In this document: positions 1 to 14,634 of the stretch, piece by piece | Position numbering within the stretch: position 1 is the stretch's first letter | How the letters are laid out: every line of letters begins with the position of its first letter | DNA from: Hyphomicrobiales bacterium | GTDB lineage: Bacteria; Pseudomonadota; Alphaproteobacteria; Rhizobiales; Aestuariivirgaceae | Assembly (NCBI GenBank): GCA_025359265.1 | Contig: JANYHB010000035.1 | Location: 1 to 58,083 of the forward strand | Length of the DNA stretch: 58,083 bases | Direction: 5' to 3' | Made by a program: the position numbers and the translations under genes | The notes under the pieces: model-generated | Databases searched by the model: none | Seen by the model: only the letters and a program-made list of their open reading frames with translations | What the model was told of the DNA's origin: nothing

Positions 1-452
1 TCAGGCTTCTTGCCGCGCGCCATGGAAACCCCAACATCAACCAAAGCGACGGCCAGCATGGTCAGCCAAAACCAATCTGCAGCAAATTTTCCCACACTCA
101 GCAAATGGCCAACGGCCCACAGCGCAATGCCAATCGAGAATGGATTTTGCAGCCACAGCCTGATATGGCTTTTGCCCTGGCCTGCCGCCAGCAAGATCAT
201 CCCCAAAGTCGCCAAGCCCATTGTGGCATGGCGCAAGTTTTGCTTTGGCACATAGAGCATTTCGCCAGAGCCGCGCGTAACCCAATATGCATAAATCAAA
301 ATGATCAAGCCGATTCCGGTGAGTGCGGCGTAAGTTCCTTTGAACGGGCCCTCGCCAAAGCGGGCCTGCAAACGATCCCGTTGGGCTGGCGCAAGGCTTG
401 AAAAAAAATGTGGGCCCGCAAACAAGATGGCTCCGAGGATAAGGCTCAGCAT
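1..452 (-). CDS. NnrU family membrane protein (partial, cut by left edge)
   Basis: This is an integral membrane protein of the NnrU family, first linked to nitrite/nitric-oxide metabolism but widespread and of unclear role. About 150 residues are visible, reading leftward from an ATG at 450-452; the frame is still open at base 1, so the C-terminus lies outside. Hydrophobic helices alternate with short basic loops, and the family pattern is seen in GPHFF near the N-terminus, FGEGPFKGTYA, NLRHATMG and LWAVGHLLSVGK. AAGGAA lies 11 bases before the ATG and closer to an in-frame TTG at 459-461, which is a possible alternative start. It is transcribed divergently from the ParA-like pair. The family call is from remembered sequence patterns; the function is not inferred. 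Confidence 0.75.
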   Translation of the reverse strand, partial: MLSLILGAILFAGPHFFSSLAPAQRDRLQARFGEGPFKGTYAALTGIGLIILIYAYWVTRGSGEMLYVPKQNLRHATMGLATLGMILLAAGQGKSHIRLWLQNPFSIGIALWAVGHLLSVGKFAADWFWLTMLAVALVDVGVSMARGKKP

Positions 453-566
453 GGCCAACAAATTCCTTACAATATGCTTCAAATTTTAGCGGTTGCAGAG
501 ATAACAAACTTCCCGTTAGAGTGCCAGCCCACTCGGCTTTTTACCTGATTATTTCTATACACGAAT

Positions 567-580
567 TATCATACATGATA
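567..580. promoter_or_regulatory. 14-bp palindrome between the NnrU-type and ParA-like genes
   Basis: TATCATACATGATA reads the same on both strands (6-bp arms, 2-bp centre). It sits in an AT-rich divergent intergenic region, 53 bases before the preferred start of the first ParA-like gene. It could be an operator; no regulator can be assigned. Confidence 0.3.
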
Positions 581-633
581 TGGCAAAGCGCAATCCGCTG
601 AAGCGGCAGAAAATACTATCCGGGGAGCAACTG

Positions 634-1362
634 ATGAAACCAACCCTCATTCTGGTGGGTGCTGATAAAGGCGGCGTGGGGAAAACCACCATTTCGCGCG
701 CCTTGCTCGATTACTTTTCGCGCAACAAAGTGAGTTCTCGCGCCTTTGACACTGAAAATCCACGCGGCAGCCTGAACCGCTTTTATCCTTCGCAGGCCGA
801 GATTATTGATCTGTCTGACGTGGTTCAACAGATGAAGGTGCTGGATACGATGGAAAACAGCCCGGTGCGCGCCACGGTGGTTGATCTGAAGGCCGGCAAT
901 TTATCTTATTCACTTGACCTGTTTGAACGCATTGGCGTTCTTGAAGCGGCGCGCAGCGGTGTTTTCAATCTCGGGCTCATTCACGTTGTTGGCCCTTCCA
1001 TCGCATCACTAGATGAAATTGGTGAAATTTCAAAATATCTTCCGGGCTTGAAATATCTGGTGGCGCGGAATTCCATCAACGAAACAAATTTCTTTGAGTG
1101 GGATGACACAACGCACAAGAAATATTTCTCGGCCATCCCGAAGGCGCAGGAAATCACCGTGCCCAAGCTCAATGAGATGGCTTATGAGCAGGTCGATTTG
1201 GCTGGAGTGACGTTTGGCAATTTCATTGCCAACAAAACGGCCAAAGGTGAAGCTTCTAAATTTTCCTTCGTGCTGCGTGGTTATGTGCGCAAGTGGTGTT
1301 CAGAGATTGACGCTGAGTTTGCGCATGTTGCAATGCTGCAGGAAATTCTCGCGACACAGTAG
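634..1362 (+). CDS. ParA/MinD-like P-loop ATPase (first of a pair)
   Basis: This is a cytoplasmic ATPase of the deviant Walker A (ParA/MinD/SIMIBI) class, 242 residues from the ATG at 634. That start is chosen because GGGGAG lies just upstream and the protein then begins directly with beta-strand 1; an in-frame ATG at 580 has no such site. The Walker A motif DKGGVGKTT at residues 11-19 keeps both the signature lysine (K12) and the P-loop lysine (K17). An acidic strand follows at AFDTENP (37-43) and a Walker B-like VVDLKAG at 82-88. There is no ParB, parS-like repeat or replication gene nearby, so a role in chromosome partition is not indicated. It resembles the small ATPases that accompany mobilisation or cargo-positioning modules. 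Its neighbour at 1398 is a paralogue. Family confidence is high; the function is unknown. Confidence 0.7.
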   Translation: MKPTLILVGADKGGVGKTTISRALLDYFSRNKVSSRAFDTENPRGSLNRFYPSQAEIIDLSDVVQQMKVLDTMENSPVRATVVDLKAGNLSYSLDLFERIGVLEAARSGVFNLGLIHVVGPSIASLDEIGEISKYLPGLKYLVARNSINETNFFEWDDTTHKKYFSAIPKAQEITVPKLNEMAYEQVDLAGVTFGNFIANKTAKGEASKFSFVLRGYVRKWCSEIDAEFAHVAMLQEILATQ

Positions 1363-1397
1363 TTCATTCCACCCGGTTGCGCCCTGAAGGCAAATAA

Positions 1398-2074
1398 GTG
1401 GCCAACAAGCCTACCATCTATATCGTGGCATCAGATGCCAGTCGCAATGGCAAAACTTTGCTGGCGCGGCTGATTGTCGACTATTTGCTGCTGGATGGCA
1501 AAGACCCCTTCGTGTTGGATACAGACGCCCCCGAAGGGCCTTTGCGGCAATACTTTCCTGGCCGCACGGCGCTGACTGATTTTGACAAAATAACCGGGCG
1601 GATGAAAGTATTTGATACCATACTCGCCGCACCGGGGCGTGACTATGTGATTGATCTTCCGCAGCGCCACATGCTTTCGTTTTTCAAAGCCATTGCGGAA
1701 CTGAACTTTTTCAATGCGGCGAATAAAGCGGGCTTTCGCATCATTGTGTTTTTTGTGGTGGATTGGGTGTTGCCCTCACTGCGCGCGGCACAAGATGTGT
1801 TTGAGGTTCCAGGCATTGATTTATTTGTGGCCGTGATCAACGAAACCATTGGCAGCGCGTGGCCTGCAGAAGAAGGGGCTTTGAAAATTCCGATTTTGCC
1901 ACGCAAACTGGCAATCTTGATTGCCGATCGGCGGTTTTCATTGCGCAATTTTGTGCTGGGAAATGATCAAGGCATTGGCAGCAGCGATAAGCCGGATCTG
2001 AATCAATTTCTGTTCAGCGTATTCGATAGCCTCAATACGCTGGATGTTGATGTGACACTGCAACGATTGAAACC

Positions 2075-2078
<4 letters not shown>
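1398..2078 (+). CDS. degenerate ParA-like P-loop protein (second of the pair)
   Basis: This is a 226-residue paralogue of the preceding ATPase, starting at GTG (1398) 35 bases after its stop, with a weak GAAGG upstream. The two share the spacing D-T-x-x-P-x-G-x-L around residues 40-48 and MKVxDT near residue 70, which points to an old tandem duplication. Here the P-loop reads DASRNGKTLL (13-22). K19 and T20 remain, but the ParA signature lysine and the preceding glycines are gone. The Walker B-like strand is YVIDLPQ (about 84-90). It may bind nucleotide weakly or act as a non-hydrolysing partner of the first protein; that is inference. The stop overlaps the convergent glgX stop by four bases. 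Confidence 0.6.
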
Positions 2079-6976
<4,898 letters not shown>

Positions 6977-6980
<4 letters not shown>

Positions 6981-8245
6981 GAAGTGCCTAGTTTATCAAT
7001 CATGGGTTGGGTGATCAGGCAAATGCCTTTCTCGCTGCGGCGAAACCGCTTGGCATCAAAAATGGGATCATCACCAACCACCAAGCCGTCTGGAATGGTC
7101 ACCCCGGTGTCAATCACCACTTTATACAGTCTGGCATTGCGGCCTACATTCACCCGTGGCAGAACCACGGCATCTTCGAGAGAGGAATAGGAATTCACGC
7201 GGCAACCGCTGAACAACATGGTGCGACGGATCATGCCGCCAGAAACAATGCAGCCCCCGGCAACCAATGATGCGATGGCCGAACCGCGCCTGCCTTCAAG
7301 ATCATGCACGAATTTCGCAGGTGGCGTTACTTCGCTATACGTCCAGATTGGCCAATCATTTTCATACAGATCAAGCGATGGCACTGCTTCACATAAATCA
7401 AGATTGGCTTCCCAATAAGCGTCGATGGTTCCCACGTCGCGCCAGTAAGCTTCTTTTTCCATCTCAGAGCGCACGCAAGATTTGGTGAAGCGATGCGCCA
7501 TGGCTTTGCCGCCCTTCACCATTTTCGGAATGATGTCTTTGCCAAAATCGCGCGAGGAATTGGGGTCAGCGGCATCTTCGATCAACAATTTCGCGAGCAA
7601 CTTTGTTTCAAAAACATAAATGCCCATGGAGGCCAAGGCCACGTTGGGGTTGCCGGGAATGGCAGGTGGGTCTTTCGGCTTTTCGATGAAGTTGATGATT
7701 TGGTCTTTTTCATCCACATGCATCACCCCAAAACCAGATGCTTCAAGGCGCGGCACTTCCAACACGCCGATGGTGACATCGGCACCCGTGTTCACGTGCT
7801 CTTGCAGCATCAACTCATAATCCATCTTGTAGATGTGATCACCGGCCAAGATCACGATAAATTTTACATTGTGGGCTTCGATGATATCGAGGTTTTGAAA
7901 CACGGCGTCGGCCGTGCCGGCATACCACTGGTCTTCCGAAACGCGTTGTGAGGCTGGCAAAATATCGAAGCTCTCGTTGCGTTCAGTGCGGAAGAAGTTC
8001 CACCCGCGCTGCAAATGGCGGATCAAGCTATGCGCCTTATATTGGGTGGCCACGCCGATGCGCCTGATGCCGGAGTTCATGGCATTGGATAACGCAAAAT
8101 CGATGATGCGTGATTTGCCGCCAAAGGGCACCGCAGGCTTGGCGCGCACGTCGGTGAGTTCCATCAACCTGCTGCCGCGTCCGCCCGCCAAAACATAGGC
8201 CATGGCATCGCGGGCGAGAGGGCCGTGTCTGCGTTGCTCCGTCAT
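6977..8245 (-). CDS. glgC: glucose-1-phosphate adenylyltransferase (ADP-glucose pyrophosphorylase)
   Basis: GlgC makes ADP-glucose from ATP and glucose-1-phosphate, the committed and normally allosterically controlled step of bacterial glycogen synthesis. The 422-residue protein has the nucleotidyltransferase signature LAGGRGSRL at 19-27, followed by [11 protein letters not shown] with the effector/ATP-site lysines. [12 protein letters not shown] and IEKPKDPP mark the sugar-phosphate site. The C-terminal third is a left-handed beta-helix of hexapeptide-like repeats. GGAG precedes the ATG by seven bases, and the ATG overlaps the glgB stop. Alphaproteobacterial GlgC is typically activated by fructose-6-phosphate and pyruvate; that is family knowledge and cannot be read here. 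Confidence 0.96.
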
Positions 8246-10470
8246 TTTCTACTCTCCGTTTTATTACGCTCTTTTACGAAATACACTGTGGCAAGCGGCG
8301 GCAGCATGATGTGCGCCGAGGCCGGCTTATTGTGTGATGGGCCTTTGTCGGCCACGATTTTGCCGGCATTTCCCACACCGGAACCCCAATAATTTTTGGC
8401 GTCGGTGTTCATCGCCTCACGCCATTCTCCATCTTGCGGCAGGGGCAAAACATAGTTCTCGCGCGGCACCGATGTAAAGTTGGAAACGCTCACAACCACA
8501 TCGCCGCCCTCGCCATCATGACGGGCCCACGCAAAAACCGAGTTGTCGCGCTCATCAGCCAAAATCCATTCAAATCCTTCCGGCTCACAATCTCTGGCGT
8601 GCAGCGCTTTCACAGATGAGTGGAGCTTGTTCAAATCACGCACCAAGCTCTGCATGCCAATGTGCGGCTCACCATCGAGCACATGCCAATCCAGCGCCTG
8701 CGCAAAATTCCACTCCGTCCATTGCGCGAATTCCTGGCCCATGAACAAAAGCTTCTTGCCGGGATAAGCCCACATGAAGGCATAGAAAGCCCGCAGCGTG
8801 GCAAATTTCTGCCAATCATCGCCCGACATTTTGGCCAATAGTGAGCCTTTGCCATGCACCACTTCATCGTGCGACAGCGGCAGGACAAAATTCTCAGTGA
8901 AGGCGTAGAGCAAACCGAACGTCAGATCATTGTGATGGTGCGGGCGGTGGATGCCCTCGCGGCCCATGTACTTTAATGTATCATGCATGAAGCCCATGTT
9001 CCATTTGAAGCCAAAACCAAGCCCGTTCATGGAAGTGGGTTTTGAAACGCCGGGAAAGGCCGTGCTTTCCTCGGCTATGGTGACGATGCCGGGGTGCTGG
9101 CCGTAAGTTTCATGGTTTACCCTTTGTAGAAATGCGATGGCTTCCAGATTTTCGCGCCCGCCATCTTTGTTGGGAATCCACTCCCCGTCTTTTCGCGAAT
9201 AGTCGAGGTATAACATCGAAGCCACCGCATCCACGCGCAGGCCATCAACGTGATATTGCTGCAACCAGAACAGCGCATTGTTAAGCAGAAAGCTTAAAAC
9301 CTCTTTGCGGCCAAAATTGAAAATGGCCGTGTTCCAGTCGGGGTGATAACCTTGGCGCGGATCCGCGTGTTCATACAAAGCTGTGCCATCAAAGTTGGCC
9401 AGCCCGTGTTGATCAGTTGGGAAGTGGGCGGGCACCCAGTCTAATATAACACCTATGCCTGCTGCGTGGGCCTTATCAACAAAGCGGGCAAATCCCGAGG
9501 GATCACCGAAGCGCGAGGTGGGCGCAAACAGGCCGGTTGGTTGATAGCCCCAACTTGGATCAAAGGGGTGTTCAGACACCGGCAACAATTCAACGTGGGT
9601 GAAGCCCATGTCTTTTACATAGCCAATCAGCTGGTCAGCCAAATCGTCATAAGTTAAAAAATCATTGGCACCCTTGCGCCGCCAGGAGCCCAGATGCACT
9701 TCATAGGTGGACATGGGCTGCCGGCGTTTATCGCCCTGGGCGCGTTTGGCCAGATACTCGCCATCACTCCATTTGAATTGTGAAATGTCGGAAACTTTAG
9801 ACGCCGTGTTGGGCCTGAGCTCACCGGCAAAACCAAACGGATCAGATTTCAGAGGGAGCAGATTTCCGCTGGAATCCAACAATTCATATTTATAGCCTTG
9901 GCCCACATTGGCTTCAGGCACGAAAATTTCCCACACCCCCACGTCCATGCGTTTGCGCATCACATGACGGCGGCCATCCCAGCTATTGAAATCTCCGATC
10001 ACAGACACGCGTTGGGCATTGGGCGCCCAAACAGCAAAGTGAACGCCGTCCACGCCTTCATGATGCAAGGGATGGGCCCCCAGTTTGTTATAAAGGCCCA
10101 GATGATTGCCTTCGCCGATAAAATAATCATCTTGCGGCCCAAGCACAGGGCCCAGCGAATAGGCATCGGTGGTTGTCCACCCTCCGCCTGCATTGATGCA
10201 GTGGAAGCGAATGGCCTGTTTGGCCTTGGCTTTTACTTCACCTTCAAAAAAACCCGCTGGGTGGCGGCGTTCCAAAGTGCCCAAATCGGTTCCGTCAAGA
10301 GACTGAACCGTGACGATATCCGCGCCGGGAACATAGGCGCGGGCGATGAATGCCTTTCCAAATTTATGCAGGCCCATCACTTTGAAGGGGTCTGCATGTC
10401 TTCCATCAATGATGGCTTGGATTTCGGAGCCGTTGGTTTTCCACTTATTATCGGCCATGTTTTCACTCAA
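8242..10470 (-). CDS. glgB: 1,4-alpha-glucan branching enzyme
   Basis: GlgB makes alpha-1,6 branches by cutting and transferring short alpha-1,4 chains. The 742-residue protein has an extended N-terminus with two CBM48-like beta domains: the first lies roughly at residues 20-115, and the second has [19 protein letters not shown] near 144-162. The GH13 barrel follows with nucleophile D414 ([11 protein letters not shown]), acid/base E467 (IAEEST) and [12 protein letters not shown]. The long N-terminus matches group 1 branching enzymes. The ATG at 10470 directly abuts the glgP stop; a second in-frame ATG at 10458 is possible. The gene ends in an ATGA overlap with glgC. Confidence 0.96.
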   Translation of the reverse strand: MSENMADNKWKTNGSEIQAIIDGRHADPFKVMGLHKFGKAFIARAYVPGADIVTVQSLDGTDLGTLERRHPAGFFEGEVKAKAKQAIRFHCINAGGGWTTTDAYSLGPVLGPQDDYFIGEGNHLGLYNKLGAHPLHHEGVDGVHFAVWAPNAQRVSVIGDFNSWDGRRHVMRKRMDVGVWEIFVPEANVGQGYKYELLDSSGNLLPLKSDPFGFAGELRPNTASKVSDISQFKWSDGEYLAKRAQGDKRRQPMSTYEVHLGSWRRKGANDFLTYDDLADQLIGYVKDMGFTHVELLPVSEHPFDPSWGYQPTGLFAPTSRFGDPSGFARFVDKAHAAGIGVILDWVPAHFPTDQHGLANFDGTALYEHADPRQGYHPDWNTAIFNFGRKEVLSFLLNNALFWLQQYHVDGLRVDAVASMLYLDYSRKDGEWIPNKDGGRENLEAIAFLQRVNHETYGQHPGIVTIAEESTAFPGVSKPTSMNGLGFGFKWNMGFMHDTLKYMGREGIHRPHHHNDLTFGLLYAFTENFVLPLSHDEVVHGKGSLLAKMSGDDWQKFATLRAFYAFMWAYPGKKLLFMGQEFAQWTEWNFAQALDWHVLDGEPHIGMQSLVRDLNKLHSSVKALHARDCEPEGFEWILADERDNSVFAWARHDGEGGDVVVSVSNFTSVPRENYVLPLPQDGEWREAMNTDAKNYWGSGVGNAGKIVADKGPSHNKPASAHIMLPPLATVYFVKERNKTESRK

Positions 10471-12888
10471 TCAATCAGTTGGCACATTCCAAATATCACG
10501 GGCATATTCCCTGATCGTCCGATCTGATGAGAACCAACCCATGTTCACGCTATTGCGAATTGTCATGCGCGTCCAGTCTTTTGGCATTAACCATGTCTTA
10601 TCGACAACTTCTTGCGCCGCAACATAAGCATCAAAGTCTTGGCCCACCATGAACCAGTCTCCATGATAGATGGAATCGGCAATGGCATTAAACCGCGAAT
10701 TTTCGTCCGGTGAAAAGGTGCCCTTGGCCAATTCACGCAAGACTGCCCGCAAGCGCGGTGATGCCTCGACCACGGCATGGCCATCAATTCCCTTGGCGCG
10801 ACGCGCATCCACCTCATGCGCCTCAAGACCGAAAATGAAAAAATTATCGGCACCCACATGATCGCGCATTTCCACGTTGGCACCGTCTAATGTGCCGATG
10901 GTGAGAGCGCCGTTGAGGCCAAATTTCATATTGCCGGTGCCAGAGGCTTCCATGCCAGCAGTTGAAATCTGCTCGGAAAGATCGGTGGCAGGCACGATCA
11001 CTTCAGCCAGCGACACATTATAATTGGGAAGGAACACGATGTTCAGTTTTTCCTTCATGTCCGGATCAGCATTTACCTTGGCTGCGACGTCATTGATCAA
11101 CTTTATGATCAGCTTGGCTTGCGTATAACTCGGTGCGGCTTTGCCGGCGAAAATTTTGGCGCGGGGCACAAACTTTCCTGCCGGATTGGCTTTGATTTGC
11201 AAATATGCGTCCACGGCTTGCAAAATGTTCAATAGCTGCCGTTTATATTCGTGGATGCGCTTCACTTGCACATCAAACATGAATGACGGATCTAGCTTCA
11301 GCCCTAAAGTGGATTCAACATATTTCGAAAGGGCAGCTTTGTTATCGCGCTTGATTTTTGCAAAACGATCGGTCAGTCCGGCATCTTTTTCAATGCCTGC
11401 GGCACGGGTCAGCAATTCTGCGTTATCCATGGTTTCCTTGCCGCCAACTTCCGCCATAAGTTCCGAGAGCTTTGGATTGATATTATGCAACCAGCGCCGC
11501 GGGGTGATGCCATTGGTCTTGTTATTGATGCGGCCCGGGAAAAGTTTGTTCAAATCTTTGAACACGCTTTGCTTCATCAATTCAGTGTGCAGCGCTGATA
11601 CTCCGTTGATACTGTGCGATCCTACAAAAGCCAAATTGCCCATGCGCACGCGTCGCCCGGCGTTTTCATCGATCAATGAAACCGAGCGGATGAAATCTGC
11701 ATCGGCCCCCAACTTGTTATGCACCGCAACCAGCAAATGATCATTGATGGCAAAGATGATCTGCAAATGCCTCGGCAGAAGATTTTCAAACAAGCTCATA
11801 GGCCAGCTTTCCAATGCCTCTGGCAGCAATGTATGATTGGTGTAAGACACAATCTTTTGGGTCATCGTCCAAGCGTCTTCCCAGCTCACATTGTGAATAT
11901 CCACCAACAGGCGCATCAATTCAGCCACGGCAATCGCGGGGTGCGTATCATTGATTTGCACCGCAACTTTATCGGCCAGATTGTCAATGGTGCCATAGTG
12001 CTGCATGTGGCGGCGCAAAATGTCTTGCAAAGATGCAGACGTGAAGAAAAATTCTTGCCGCAGCCGCAGTTCCTGGCCTTGCGGCGTGGAGTCGGACGGG
12101 TAAAGAACCCGGGTGAGAATTTCGGCGCGGGTTTGGCCGGCAACGGCGCCAGCAAAATCACCGCTGTTGAAGGCACTCAAGTGGATGGGATCAAGCGAAC
12201 GCGCGCCCCACAGCCGCAGGGTGTTCACCCGTTTGCCGCGCCACCCCGCCACCGGCGTGTCAAAGGCTGTGGCCAGTAATGTTTCGCCCGGCAACCAAAC
12301 CGCCGCTTCTTTTCCAGTTGTTGTCTGCACCTTGCCACCAAAACTGATTTTGTAAGCAGCTTCGCGGCGGGCGAATTCCCAGGGGTTGCCATCTTCCAGC
12401 CAATTTTCTGGCACTTCCACCTGCCAACCATCTTTGACCAGTTGGCGGAACAGTCCATGATTATAGCGGATGCCATAACCATAGGCTGGAATGTCCAAAC
12501 TCGCCAAGCTGTCCATAAAACAAGCGGCCAAGCGGCCTAACCCGCCGTTGCCCAAAGCCGCATCAGGCTCCAGCGCCTCAGTGAGATCAAGGTCAACATT
12601 CAATTCGGCCAAAGCACCGCGGAATACGCTGTGAAGCTCAAGATTGTTGAGTGAGTCGCGCAGCAGTCGCCCGATGAGAAACTCAAGAGACAGATAGTAA
12701 ACGCGCCGGGCCTTTGCATTGTAGGCGCGGCGGGTGGAATCCATCCATTGCTCAATCATCACATCGCGGATGGCCAAAGTTGTGGCCACAAGCCAATCAT
12801 GGCGATTGGCCACTTCCTGATTCTTGCCGATCGAATAAGTCAACTTGGCCAATATATCGGCTTTGATCTGGGCGACGGTTTTTTTCAT
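10471..12888 (-). CDS. glgP: glycogen/starch phosphorylase
   Basis: GlgP is a GT35 enzyme that releases glucose-1-phosphate from glycogen chains using inorganic phosphate and pyridoxal phosphate. The 805-residue protein is near the bacterial family length. The PLP lysine is K655 in SGTGNMKFGLNGALTIGT. DAALGNGGLGRLAACFMDS near residue 110 and WEDGNPWE-type residues near 165 form the substrate side. It is the first gene of the operon, so one promoter in 12889-13093 probably drives breakdown and synthesis genes together. That arrangement favours simultaneous turnover rather than separate control. Confidence 0.96.
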   Translation of the reverse strand: MKKTVAQIKADILAKLTYSIGKNQEVANRHDWLVATTLAIRDVMIEQWMDSTRRAYNAKARRVYYLSLEFLIGRLLRDSLNNLELHSVFRGALAELNVDLDLTEALEPDAALGNGGLGRLAACFMDSLASLDIPAYGYGIRYNHGLFRQLVKDGWQVEVPENWLEDGNPWEFARREAAYKISFGGKVQTTTGKEAAVWLPGETLLATAFDTPVAGWRGKRVNTLRLWGARSLDPIHLSAFNSGDFAGAVAGQTRAEILTRVLYPSDSTPQGQELRLRQEFFFTSASLQDILRRHMQHYGTIDNLADKVAVQINDTHPAIAVAELMRLLVDIHNVSWEDAWTMTQKIVSYTNHTLLPEALESWPMSLFENLLPRHLQIIFAINDHLLVAVHNKLGADADFIRSVSLIDENAGRRVRMGNLAFVGSHSINGVSALHTELMKQSVFKDLNKLFPGRINNKTNGITPRRWLHNINPKLSELMAEVGGKETMDNAELLTRAAGIEKDAGLTDRFAKIKRDNKAALSKYVESTLGLKLDPSFMFDVQVKRIHEYKRQLLNILQAVDAYLQIKANPAGKFVPRAKIFAGKAAPSYTQAKLIIKLINDVAAKVNADPDMKEKLNIVFLPNYNVSLAEVIVPATDLSEQISTAGMEASGTGNMKFGLNGALTIGTLDGANVEMRDHVGADNFFIFGLEAHEVDARRAKGIDGHAVVEASPRLRAVLRELAKGTFSPDENSRFNAIADSIYHGDWFMVGQDFDAYVAAQEVVDKTWLMPKDWTRMTIRNSVNMGWFSSDRTIREYARDIWNVPTD

Positions 12889-12927
12889 TTCTTCTCACTC
12901 GCAAAAGATTCGAATTAACATTGCCGC

Positions 12928-12947
12928 CTTGCGCCAAAATGCGCAAG
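12928..12947. repeat. inverted repeat in the glgP-pccB divergent region
   Basis: CTTGCGC and GCGCAAG form a perfect 7-bp inverted repeat with a six-base spacer. It lies 40-60 bases upstream of the glgP start. It could be an operator or a leader hairpin of the glg transcript. No regulator can be named. Confidence 0.35.
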
Positions 12948-12954
12948 AGGCTTT

Positions 12955-12970
12955 TGAGGTGCGCACCTCA
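12955..12970. promoter_or_regulatory. perfect 16-bp palindrome between glgP and pccB
   Basis: TGAGGTGCGCACCTCA is identical on both strands. It lies about 70 bases before the glgP start and 125 before the pccB start, where a repressor or activator of either unit would bind. It is not the TTTGCAAA-type site known for PccR regulators. A dimeric transcription factor is the simplest explanation, but none is encoded next to it. Confidence 0.45.
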
Positions 12971-13093
12971 CAATTTTAATTATTCACATCATTATATTTA
13001 GGTCATAAATGCTGAAACCGACATGATCTGGCAGATTGCCCTTCCCGTGGCCTTGGGCTAGCACTGGAATAATCATAAAAAGTCTGGGAACCT

Positions 13094-14626
13094 GTGGAAA
13101 ACGTCATCAAGGAACTGGAAAAACGCCGCGCCGAAGCCCGATTGGGTGGCGGTGAAGCGCGCATTGCGGCCCAGCATGCCAAAGGCAAATTGACAGCGCG
13201 CGAACGCATTGACGTGTTGCTGGATGAAGGCAGCTTTGAAGAATATGATATGTTTGTCACCCATCGCGCAACTGAATTTGGCATGGACAAGCAAATCATT
13301 CCCGGCGACGGCGTGGTGATCGGCTGGGGCACCATCAATGGCCGCATGGTTTGCGTGTTTGCCCAGGATTTCACCGTGCTTGGCGGCTCACTCTCTGAGA
13401 CGCACGCGCGAAAAATTTGCAAGATCATGGATATGGCCAGCAAGGTGGGGGCACCGATCATCGGCCTCAATGACTCTGGTGGGGCGCGCATTCAAGAAGG
13501 CGTGGATTCGCTGGCGGGTTATGCCGAAGTGTTCAAGCGCAATGTTTCGGCCTCCGGCGTGGTTCCGCAGATTTCAGTGATCATGGGGCCCTGTGCTGGC
13601 GGTGCGGTCTATTCACCGGCGATGACCGACTTTATTTTCATGGTGCGCGATACATCCTACATGTTCGTCACCGGCCCCGATGTGGTGAAGGCGGTGACGA
13701 ATGAAATCGTAACCGCTGAAGAATTGGGCGGCGCCATAACCCACACCACCAAATCATCGGTGGCCGATGGTGCTTACGACAATGATGTTGAAACATTGGA
13801 GCAGGTGCGGCGGCTGTTTGACTTCTTGCCCTTGTCAAACCGCGAAGGGCCGCCCACGCGGCCCTTTCATGATGAGCCCGAACGTTTGGATGCGCGGCTT
13901 GATACTTTGATCCCGGATAACGCGGCCCTGCCCTATGACATGAAGGAGTTGGTGTTGGCCTTGGCTGATGAAGGTGACTTCTTTGAAATTCAAGAGGCCT
14001 TCGCACGCAACATCCTCATTGGATTGCTGCGCATTGAAGGGCAAACCATCGGTGTGGTGGCCAATCAACCGCTGCATATGGCCGGCGTGTTAGACATTGA
14101 CTCAGCGCGCAAGGCGGCACGCTTCGTGCGTTTTTGCGATGCTTTCAACATTCCGATTTTAACACTGGTTGATGTGCCCGGCTTCCTGCCGGGAACTGCG
14201 CAAGAGTTTGGTGGCGTCATCAAGCATGGTGCAAAATTATTGTTTGCCTATTCACAAGCCACCGTGCCGATGGTCACATTGATTACGCGCAAGGCCTACG
14301 GCGGCGCCTATGACGTGATGGCATCAAAGCACATTGGCGCAGATGTCAACTACGCCTGGCCAACAGCACAGATTGCCGTGATGGGGGCCAAGGGAGCAGT
14401 GGAAATTCTCTACCGCAACGAACTGGGCGACACAGAAAAAATTGCCGCCCACACCAAAGAATATGAAACGCGCTTTGCCAATCCATTCGTTGCGGCGGAG
14501 CGCGGCTTCATTGATGAAGTGATCATGCCCCACGCCTCGCGCAAACGCATCGCACGCGCCTTTGCGGCCTTGCGCAAAAAGAAAGTGGATATGCCGTGGA
14601 AAAAACACGACACGATTCCGCTGTGA
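13094..14626 (+). CDS. pccB: propionyl-CoA carboxylase beta subunit
   Basis: PccB is the carboxyltransferase subunit that moves the carboxyl group from biotin to propionyl-CoA, giving methylmalonyl-CoA. The 510-residue protein starts at GTG (13094), with GGGAA close upstream. N-terminal crotonase-fold motifs include [12 protein letters not shown] and [31 protein letters not shown] forms the acyl-CoA oxyanion site; [15 protein letters not shown] and [12 protein letters not shown] belong to the biotin-binding half. The partner subunit pccA lies 0.8 kb downstream with a foreign-looking gene between them, an unusual break in a normally tight pair. Assignment as propionyl- rather than acetyl-CoA carboxylase follows from the length and the adjacent mutase. 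Confidence 0.95.
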   Translation: MENVIKELEKRRAEARLGGGEARIAAQHAKGKLTARERIDVLLDEGSFEEYDMFVTHRATEFGMDKQIIPGDGVVIGWGTINGRMVCVFAQDFTVLGGSLSETHARKICKIMDMASKVGAPIIGLNDSGGARIQEGVDSLAGYAEVFKRNVSASGVVPQISVIMGPCAGGAVYSPAMTDFIFMVRDTSYMFVTGPDVVKAVTNEIVTAEELGGAITHTTKSSVADGAYDNDVETLEQVRRLFDFLPLSNREGPPTRPFHDEPERLDARLDTLIPDNAALPYDMKELVLALADEGDFFEIQEAFARNILIGLLRIEGQTIGVVANQPLHMAGVLDIDSARKAARFVRFCDAFNIPILTLVDVPGFLPGTAQEFGGVIKHGAKLLFAYSQATVPMVTLITRKAYGGAYDVMASKHIGADVNYAWPTAQIAVMGAKGAVEILYRNELGDTEKIAAHTKEYETRFANPFVAAERGFIDEVIMPHASRKRIARAFAALRKKKVDMPWKKHDTIPL

Positions 14627-14634
14627 GTTCTTAA

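Noticed and set aside
37-507. 156-residue minus-strand frame at the left edge
   Set aside because: It is in a different frame from the NnrU-type protein on the same strand; the NnrU frame has the hydrophobic pattern and family motifs.
13003-13491. 162-residue frame on the minus strand over the start of pccB
   Set aside because: It lies antisense to a clear carboxyltransferase domain, has no family similarity and no ribosome-binding site.
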